DNA from: a bacterium
Lineage (GTDB): Bacteria; JAMORN01
DNA length: 11,797 nucleotides
Assembly: GCA_027063545.1 (NCBI GenBank)
Contig: JAMORN010000031.1
Coordinates: 1 to 11,797 of the forward strand
Direction of reading: 5' to 3'
A program made the translations under genes and the position numbers. This document shows positions 6,818-11,797 of the stretch, piece after piece; position 1 is the stretch's first letter, and each line of letters starts with the position of its first letter. The notes under the pieces were generated by a model. The model was not told where the DNA came from and made no database searches. It worked only from the letters and a program-made list of their open reading frames with translations.

Positions 6818-8101
6818 ATGAAAAAAGTTTATTTACTTATTCTTTCTATAATATTAATATATATAATAAATATCTTTGCAATTCCACAAAAAAAGTATGC
6901 AGTGGTTGACTTAAAAGGTATAGATATAGAAATTCAGAAAGCAAAGATTGTAACAAATTCTCTAAGAAGTAGATTACTTAGGGATTCTAAGGGACAAGTA
7001 GTTCCTCCAGCGATGATGAAGCAGATTTTATCCTCTAAATCAATAATATTAGAGCCAAGTGACGATATTACATATTTATCTCAAGTAGGTGAAGCTTTAA
7101 ATGTAGAGAAAGTTATAGGTGGTACACTTGTAAAATCTGGAAGTAGTATTATTTTAAATATAATAGTAGTAGATCCTAAAAAAAAGGTAAAAATAGGAGA
7201 GATAACAAAAGAAACAAATGAGTTTTCTCAAATTATGGGTAGTGTAATACCAGAAGTAGTGAATAATATTTTAAATGAAAGTTATAATAAAATTGAAGAT
7301 CCTAAACAACCTAAATTAGAAAAGATTACAATAAATATAAATACAAATCCAGAGGGGGCTTTAGTTTATATAAATGGGAATAAAGTAGGAACTACACCTT
7401 TAAAATATACAGGAAAAGAGAATGATATGTTAGATATAAAGATAGAGAAAGAAGGATATAATACATTGACTACAAGTATTATGATTACAAAACACCAAAA
7501 AGAGTTTAGTTTTGATTTAACTCCAAAAGTTGTAGAAAAAGAGAAAACTTTAAATTCTCCAACCTCTACAACAAGTAATACAATTTTAAATGATACCACA
7601 AATTTTGAAGGTACAGGAAATTTAATTTTATCTTCAGATCCAGAAGGAGCAGCAGCTTATTTAGATGGAAATTATATAGGTGTAACAAATCTACTATATG
7701 AAGCTCCAGCAGGGAAACATACCTTAGAATTGAAATTAGAAGGATATAGGGATACAACATTACAGATAATAATATATCCAAATCAAAATAATATAATAGA
7801 AGTACCATTGTATGCAGCTCAAGTAGCAGAAGAGTTTAAGGAGGAAGTAGAAGGAAATAAAAATGTAAAACTAATTACCCAAATATCTTTAGGACTTATC
7901 ACTTTAGGAACTATAGGATATGGTATAAAGGTAAATAAAGATATTGAAGATACTTATAATGAATATAAAATAGAAAAAGACAAAGAAAAGGTATCACAAC
8001 TGCATGATACTATAGAAAATTACATTCTTTTGAGAAATACCTTATATTTAATAGGTGGTTTATCAGGGGTGGGAGTTGTCCTTACATTTACAATATGGTA
8101 A
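6818..8101 (+). CDS. CsgG-like N-terminus, two PEGA domains, two C-terminal membrane segments
   Basis: The 427-residue form starting at 6818 is preferred over the ATG at 6785: GGAGGG lies nine bases upstream and residues 1-21 then form a clean hydrophobic signal (MKKVYLLIL onward). Residues about 26-155 follow the CsgG/FlgO-like pattern: KYAVVDLKG, then a helix with LRSRLL, MMKQIL, ALNVEKVIGGTLV, and a strand ending in VVDP. PEGA domain 1 (about 169-236) has NPEGALVYINGNKVGTTPL. PEGA domain 2 (about 265-332) has DPEGAAAYLDGNYIG and a Gly-Tyr-closed strand. A Thr/Ser/Asn-rich linker separates them. Two hydrophobic segments (about 351-370 and 408-427) enclose a charged hairpin. PEGA domains are extracytoplasmic beta modules, often in surface-layer or cell-wall proteins. 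It is probably membrane-anchored and exposed outside the cytoplasm. The next gene starts 21 bases on. A precise role cannot be given. Confidence 0.86.
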   Translation: MKKVYLLILSIILIYIINIFAIPQKKYAVVDLKGIDIEIQKAKIVTNSLRSRLLRDSKGQVVPPAMMKQILSSKSIILEPSDDITYLSQVGEALNVEKVIGGTLVKSGSSIILNIIVVDPKKKVKIGEITKETNEFSQIMGSVIPEVVNNILNESYNKIEDPKQPKLEKITININTNPEGALVYINGNKVGTTPLKYTGKENDMLDIKIEKEGYNTLTTSIMITKHQKEFSFDLTPKVVEKEKTLNSPTSTTSNTILNDTTNFEGTGNLILSSDPEGAAAYLDGNYIGVTNLLYEAPAGKHTLELKLEGYRDTTLQIIIYPNQNNIIEVPLYAAQVAEEFKEEVEGNKNVKLITQISLGLITLGTIGYGIKVNKDIEDTYNEYKIEKDKEKVSQLHDTIENYILLRNTLYLIGGLSGVGVVLTFTIW

Positions 8102-8122
8102 AATATATAAAAGGAGGTTAGT

Positions 8123-9739
8123 ATGAAAAGAAAAGATAGTTTTTTACTTTTATTGATTTTAGCTTTAATATATAGTGGTTGTACTAGTGTGGAATTTGAC
8201 AATCCTATTGATCCTAAAGGATCAAATTACGTTGGAGATACATTAGCTGCAGATGATGATGGAGATGGAATTGCAAATTACTTTGATGATGATGATGGAG
8301 ATGGAATTCCAAATTACAAAGATCCAGACTCTAAATATTATATAGGTGAAGTAGAACAGGGAGATAATGAACTTGTTTTATCTGTGAATATAGGCTTTAA
8401 TGATACAATAATTGAACCAGGAAATAAAATAGTTTTTGCTCCAAAAATAGAATCATCCTTGGGACTTCAATTGACAAAATTTGATTATGATGGGGATGGA
8501 ATTTTTGATGATTCTTCTGCATTAGCAAATCCACAAAAAGAATATATTTATGCAAAGACAGGTGTATATAAAGCAGTAGTATTAATAAAAGATAAAGCTG
8601 GTAATATTGCTACAGATACAGCAACTATTCAGGTTGTTATATATGATGAAAATGATAATACTCCACCTGTAATAGTATTAATAGGGGGAGATACTGTTAA
8701 GATAAAAGAAGGGGATAGTTATACAGCTTATGTTTCTCCTAATTCTGGATATATAGCTTATGACATAACTTCAACAGGTGATACTGTTGATCTAACAAGT
8801 TTAGTTGATGTAGAAGATAATGTTAATAATAATGTAGCAGGGGAATATATAATAGTTTATACAGTTAGCGATTTAGCCGGGAATAAAGCGACAGCAACTA
8901 GAGTAGTTATTGTTGAGCAAAATAATATTGTTGTAGGAGGAGGTTCTGCCCCTATAATCTCTTTTGAACCAGATACTTTAGTTATTCCATTAGGAGCAAG
9001 ATTGACAGATGACATTTTATTACAGGGTGTATCTGCTTTTGATAAGGAAGATGGCGATTTAACAAAAGAGATTCAAATAGTAGATAATAATATTGATGTA
9101 TCAACACCTGGTATTTATGAAATTACATATCAGGTTGAAGATAATTCTGGAAATATAACTCAAGCAACAAGAGTAGCTGTGGTTAAATCAAATGATGTTA
9201 CACCTCCGGTGATAACACTTGAAGGACAGAGTACTATTTATGTGCAAACAGGAGATCCTTATAAAGAACCAGGATATACAGCAGAAGATGATACAGATGG
9301 GGATATAACAGATAAGGTGGTAGTAACAGTTACAGATGAAAATGGGAATGAAGTTGATATTAATACATTTACCAATACAGAAGGAACTTATACTATAACT
9401 TATAAAGTTACTGATTTGGCTGGAAATGTAGGTACAGCAGAAAGAACTGTTATTGTTTCAGATACACCAGCAAATACTCTTACTATAGCAAATAAAGGAG
9501 ATGAAATTACAGGTCTATCAGAAGGACATTATATAGTAGAAATTCAGTTTAGTGGCTCTTTTACCATAGCTTTTGAAAGGGAAACAGGTAGTCAACAGAT
9601 TTCTGTAACAGTAAGTGATGGTAATACAACTGTTTCAGCGACAGATTGGTTTGTACAATTTGATGATTTTACAGGACCTGTTACATTAACAATAGATGTT
9701 CAGTATTCTGCAGGAACTTTTAAAATAAAAACTTGGTAG
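8123..9739 (+). CDS. Large multidomain lipoprotein with TSP3-like, PKD-like and Ig-like domains
   Basis: This is a predicted surface or periplasmic lipoprotein of 538 residues. The signal ends in Y-S-G-C with Cys20, followed at once by an Asp-Asn-Pro-x-Asp-Pro motif (26-31). Residues about 44-67 hold two 12-residue TSP3-like calcium loops (DDDGDGIANYFD and DDDGDGIPNYKD). Residues about 85-173 resemble a PKD domain, with FDYDGDGIFDD at 120-130. Three DUF5011/HYR-type Ig domains follow, at about 178-265, 276-355 and 358-445. Each opens near a Pro-Ile/Val-Ile strand, and each closes with Y-x(2)-T/V-x-D-x-x-GN-x-A/T-R (for example YTVSDLAGN and YKVTDLAGN). Residues about 447-538 are an unassigned beta-rich end. 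AGGAGG lies five bases before the ATG, and the gene is co-transcribed with the PEGA gene. It probably acts in adhesion or binding; no enzyme motif is visible. Confidence 0.9.
   Translation: MKRKDSFLLLLILALIYSGCTSVEFDNPIDPKGSNYVGDTLAADDDGDGIANYFDDDDGDGIPNYKDPDSKYYIGEVEQGDNELVLSVNIGFNDTIIEPGNKIVFAPKIESSLGLQLTKFDYDGDGIFDDSSALANPQKEYIYAKTGVYKAVVLIKDKAGNIATDTATIQVVIYDENDNTPPVIVLIGGDTVKIKEGDSYTAYVSPNSGYIAYDITSTGDTVDLTSLVDVEDNVNNNVAGEYIIVYTVSDLAGNKATATRVVIVEQNNIVVGGGSAPIISFEPDTLVIPLGARLTDDILLQGVSAFDKEDGDLTKEIQIVDNNIDVSTPGIYEITYQVEDNSGNITQATRVAVVKSNDVTPPVITLEGQSTIYVQTGDPYKEPGYTAEDDTDGDITDKVVVTVTDENGNEVDINTFTNTEGTYTITYKVTDLAGNVGTAERTVIVSDTPANTLTIANKGDEITGLSEGHYIVEIQFSGSFTIAFERETGSQQISVTVSDGNTTVSATDWFVQFDDFTGPVTLTIDVQYSAGTFKIKTW
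8252..8317 (+). repeat. Two-copy 30-base repeat inside the lipoprotein gene (TSP3 units)
   Basis: Copies at 8252-8281 and 8288-8317 differ at one base (G or C, giving Ala or Pro). The 36-base period equals one 12-residue calcium-binding unit. The near identity points to recent duplication or conversion, or to slippage. Confidence 0.8.
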
Positions 9740-9756
9740 AGGAATTAAAAGTATAT

Positions 9757-9784
9757 GGCTACCCTGTTGGGTAGCCTTTCTTTG
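9757..9784 (+). terminator. Rho-independent terminator after the Ig-domain lipoprotein
   Basis: The stem GGCTACCC / GGGTAGCC (9757-9764 with 9769-9776) has eight perfect pairs, five of them G-C. The loop is the four bases TGTT, followed by a T-rich TTTCTTT run. It begins 18 bases past the stop codon and is the only GC-rich hairpin I noticed in the window. It lies between converging genes. On the minus strand the tail is less T-rich, so it may also act there, but less well. Confidence 0.9.
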
Positions 9785-9806
9785 GATTAAGAGAATAAAA
9801 AATTTT

Positions 9807-10580
9807 TTAATAATTTAGTAATCTATAATATTTTACCCATTTATATTCAGCTATACTAGGTAGCTTATATTCTTCATCAAAGCCACCAGCCCATTCAATA
9901 GACTCAGATATCCATAGATTAGCTCTTATTGATAAAGTATGATGAATTCCTATATTTTTATATGCATAATATAGACTATCATCAATGTAGAATTTTATAG
10001 AATCAGGTAAATAGTCTATTGTATATATATGAAAAGCGTTTTTAGCATCGAATGGTAGTTCTACAATAACAGGATGTTGGGATTTAGGCTTATTCCATAT
10101 ATTAAATTGAACTTTTTTTGTTGCACCAACAAACTCTATATCTATCTCATTCCAAAATGTAGGAGTCCAATTTTTGTCAAAATCAATATGTATTAAGAAG
10201 AAGGAAGATATAACTCCTTTTATAGAGACAGGTTTAAATTTTACAATATATCTTCCATAACTAAATTCTTTAGTGGTGTAGTATTCTGCCCCCCAATATG
10301 GTTTGTTTGGATATTTACCTTTAAAGGTTTTCTTTTTAGATAGAATAAGTTGAAGTTTACTGTTCCAAAAATTGACATTTTCAGGGTTGAATTCACAAAG
10401 ATTTGTTTCGAAAGTCCAATCACCCATAGACCAATTATCATTATATTTATCAAAGTCCTCAAAAAATTCTAAGACAAAAATCTTATTGTTTATTTTTAGT
10501 GTATCTTGTAGATTTTGGGATAATATTTCAGAACAAAAATATACCCAAATATATATAATAACTAATAATAGTTTTCTCAT
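9807..10580 (-). CDS. Secreted GH16 beta-glucanase (lichenase-like)
   Basis: This is a predicted extracytoplasmic endo-beta-glucanase of 257 residues, close to the usual 210-260 of single-domain lichenases. Residues 1-22 are a hydrophobic signal peptide; Cys16 is not in a lipobox context. The catalytic signature NEIDIEF at 144-150 gives Glu145 as nucleophile, Asp147 as helper and Glu149 as general acid/base. Supporting features are WGAEYYT around 96-102, the F-SYGRYIVKFKP strand at 106-117 that precedes it in the GH16 fold, the G-V-I-SSFFL strand, and an NLW followed by WAGGFD at 230-235 near the end. The EIDIEF form matches the lichenase/xyloglucan-transglycosylase branch rather than the beta-1,3-glucanase form with an extra residue. 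AGGA lies five bases before the ATG. It is a single-gene unit convergent with the Ig-lipoprotein. The exact beta-glucan substrate is unproven. Confidence 0.92.
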   Translation of the reverse strand: MRKLLLVIIYIWVYFCSEILSQNLQDTLKINNKIFVLEFFEDFDKYNDNWSMGDWTFETNLCEFNPENVNFWNSKLQLILSKKKTFKGKYPNKPYWGAEYYTTKEFSYGRYIVKFKPVSIKGVISSFFLIHIDFDKNWTPTFWNEIDIEFVGATKKVQFNIWNKPKSQHPVIVELPFDAKNAFHIYTIDYLPDSIKFYIDDSLYYAYKNIGIHHTLSIRANLWISESIEWAGGFDEEYKLPSIAEYKWVKYYRLLNY

Positions 10581-10603
10581 TTTTTCCTCTCTTTTTATTT
10601 TAA

Positions 10604-10634
10604 TTTATATTGATTATTTTTTATATTTTTTCAA
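10604..10634 (-). promoter_or_regulatory. Candidate promoter of the GH16 gene
   Basis: On the minus strand TTGAAA (10634-10629) and TATAAA (10609-10604) are separated by 19 bases, slightly long. They lie 24 bases or more before the GH16 ATG, with its AGGA site between. The 97-base gap 10581-10677 must also hold a plus-strand promoter for the lipoprotein at 10678, for which I see no clear boxes. Confidence 0.35.
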
Positions 10635-10677
10635 TAAAACTTAAAAAAGTAAACAGAAAAAAACAAGGAGAATAAAT

Positions 10678-11142
10678 ATGCAATTAATTAAAAGATTTAC
10701 ATTATTTTCTTTACTTTTTTTAGTAGTATTATCTACAGTAGGGTGTAAAGAAGATGACCCAAATACTTTTATGAAATATTTGGATAAGGCTTATAAAAAT
10801 TATAATGCTAAAAAATTTGAAAAGTTTATAAAGCACTTTGATCCTTCAGTAAAGGGTGAAGGACAAGATTTTACTAATTATAATCAAATCATAAATTTTT
10901 ATAGAAAGTTTATTTTAGATGGATCTTTAGGAGGTGTTGATTTAGAGTTCTATCAAGCAGAAAAGCAGGGAGAGTTTATTGTTGCTGATTATAAAGAGGT
11001 TATTACTTACTATAAAGATGGGAAAAGACATCAAGTAGAAAGAGTATTAAGAGTTTGGGTTAAACCTTTAGGTAAGAATTTTAAGGTATATAAAGTTAAG
11101 GTATTAAAAATACCAGAAGGAGCAGGGACTCCATTATTTTAA
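10678..11142 (+). CDS. Small lipoprotein (154 aa), possibly NTF2-like fold
   Basis: A signal peptide with a Leu/Val-rich core ends in the lipobox T-V-G-C with Cys23, so it is a predicted lipoprotein. AAGGAG lies seven bases before the ATG. The mature part begins with an amphipathic helix containing YLDKAYKNYNAKKFEKF. The pattern of helices, an F-D-P turn, and then long antiparallel strands (VDLEFYQAEKQGEFIVADYK, then the Lys-rich RVLRVWVK and FKVYKVKVL) resembles the small NTF2/SnoaL-like lipoproteins that carry no catalytic residues. That fold guess rests on layout only, not on a matched motif. It stands divergent from the GH16 gene and 66 bases upstream of the sugar kinase, which may share its transcript. 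I see no specific function. Confidence 0.85.
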   Translation: MQLIKRFTLFSLLFLVVLSTVGCKEDDPNTFMKYLDKAYKNYNAKKFEKFIKHFDPSVKGEGQDFTNYNQIINFYRKFILDGSLGGVDLEFYQAEKQGEFIVADYKEVITYYKDGKRHQVERVLRVWVKPLGKNFKVYKVKVLKIPEGAGTPLF

Positions 11143-11208
11143 TTTAATCTTAATACGTATAGCGAATTCCTATATGTTAAATTAAAAACTAAAAAGGAGA
11201 AAAAATAT
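11143..11208 (+). other. Spacer between lipoprotein and ROK kinase
   Basis: These 66 bases have no strong promoter or terminator. An inverted pair AATTTAA (11141-11147) / TTAAATT (11177-11183) and a perfect palindrome ATACGTAT (11153-11160) lie here and might be an operator, but I cannot link them to any regulator. Confidence 0.2.
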
Positions 11209-11797
11209 ATGTCTAAAAAAGTTATAGGGATAGATTTAGGAGGGACAAATCTTGTTGGTGCTTTAATGATTGATGGCAAAATTGTAAAAAAAGAAAAAAT
11301 ACCAACAGAAGCAGATAAAGGGAAAGATAGGGTTCTTGATAATATTGCTATTTTAATAGAAAAGCTAAAAAAAGATGATCCTGAGGTTAAATTTATTGGA
11401 ATTGGAACCCCAGGAAATGTTATGGAGGATGGAGAGATTTATGGTTCTCCTAATATAAAGGGATGGCATGGAACAAAACTGTATGATGAATTAAAATCTA
11501 GGGTTTCTGGGATTGAAGTAGTTGCAGGGAATGATGTAGATGTAGCAGCATTGGGAGAGGTTGTTTTTGGAACAAATGAGGAGTTAAAGAAATCTAAGGT
11601 TGCAATTTTTGTTGCTCTAGGAACAGGAATAGGTGGTGGAATAATAATAGATGGGAAGGTTTTTACTGGTGCATATAATATGGCAGGGGAAATAGGGCAT
11701 ATGACAATAGAAGTTGATGGAAGAGAATGTAGTTGTGGCAAAAAAGGATGTTGGGAAACTTATGGCTCAGCAACAGGAATAAAGAGAACATTTGTGG
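11209..11797 (+). CDS. ROK-family sugar kinase (glucokinase-like), 3' end cut off by window edge
   Basis: This is a cytoplasmic ATP-dependent hexokinase of the ROK family; 196 codons are visible of an expected 300-330. AAGGAG lies nine bases before the ATG. The phosphate-binding GIDLGGTN is at 7-14 and IGIGTPG at 63-69. The catalytic aspartate is Asp109 in AGNDVDVAALGE. ALGTGIGGGII follows at 136-146. AGEIGHM at 159-165 supplies His164, and the ROK zinc motif C-x-C-G-x(2)-G-C-x-E is at 174-183 (Cys174, Cys176, Cys181, Glu183), followed by SATGI. This is the glucokinase/fructokinase-type ROK, not a repressor, because no N-terminal helix-turn-helix is present. The substrate is probably glucose but could be another hexose or N-acetyl sugar. 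It may feed on the products of the nearby glucanase or of glycogen turnover. Confidence 0.94.
   Translation, partial: MSKKVIGIDLGGTNLVGALMIDGKIVKKEKIPTEADKGKDRVLDNIAILIEKLKKDDPEVKFIGIGTPGNVMEDGEIYGSPNIKGWHGTKLYDELKSRVSGIEVVAGNDVDVAALGEVVFGTNEELKKSKVAIFVALGTGIGGGIIIDGKVFTGAYNMAGEIGHMTIEVDGRECSCGKKGCWETYGSATGIKRTFV

Noticed and set aside
7366-7808. Two overlapping minus-strand open frames of about 77-80 codons
   Set aside because: Both are antisense to the PEGA domains and give hydrophobic low-complexity products that mirror the AT-rich coding strand.
8252-8317. Short direct repeats considered as a CRISPR or mobile-element signal
   Set aside because: There are only two copies, in frame, encoding TSP3 calcium loops within a continuous gene, with no spacer structure.
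10372-10644. A 90-codon plus-strand open frame running into the gap before the small lipoprotein
   Set aside because: Most of it is antisense to the GH16 N-terminus and the rest is AT-rich spacer. No ribosome-binding site or domain was seen.
11439-11741. A 100-codon minus-strand open frame
   Set aside because: It is antisense to the conserved ROK kinase motifs. Its Pro/Ser/Thr-rich product is what the complement of Gly-rich ROK sequence gives.

Overview
The window is a gene-dense, very AT-rich stretch of bacterial chromosome, with A/T-ending codons favoured throughout and no gene-free gap longer than about 180 bases. Nearly every product carries a signal peptide. Five proteins have a lipobox cysteine. 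CsgG-like, LpoA-like and SurA/PrsA-like proteins point to a two-membrane (diderm) cell. GH57 branching enzyme, DUF4912, PEGA, an Asp-Asn-Pro lipoprotein N-terminus and Ig/TSP3 repeats together suggest an uncultured anaerobic diderm lineage (FCB, WOR-3 or similar) rather than a model phylum. I cannot name the organism.

Left block (1-6640, minus strand). Six tightly packed genes are probably one operon, transcribed leftward from the divergent spacer near 6.7 kb. In transcription order they are a DUF4912 protein, a GH57 1,4-alpha-glucan branching enzyme, a signal-peptide protein with helical repeats and a type I periplasmic-binding fold, a parvulin-type peptidyl-prolyl isomerase lipoprotein, and two lipoproteins that look like tandem paralogues. 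The second of these runs off the left edge. The operon couples storage-glucan chemistry to envelope biogenesis genes.

Middle block (6818-9739, plus strand). A CsgG-like/double-PEGA protein with two C-terminal membrane segments is followed 21 bases later by a large lipoprotein with TSP3-like calcium-binding repeats, a PKD-like domain, three DUF5011/HYR-like Ig domains and an unassigned C-terminal beta domain. A strong GC-rich hairpin terminator closes the pair.

Right block (9807-11797). A convergent minus-strand gene encodes a secreted GH16 beta-glucanase. It is divergent from a small plus-strand lipoprotein, which is followed by a ROK-family sugar kinase cut by the right edge. The kinase has no complete reading frame in the window but is clear by motif.

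Taken together, the window is an envelope and carbohydrate neighbourhood: intracellular alpha-glucan branching, sugar phosphorylation, extracellular beta-glucan cleavage, and a set of exported binding or anchoring proteins. No mobile element, CRISPR array, tRNA or rRNA was seen. I found no convincing complete novel system. The least explained parts are the DUF4912/GH57 pairing at the head of an envelope operon and the PEGA protein plus Ig-lipoprotein pair.
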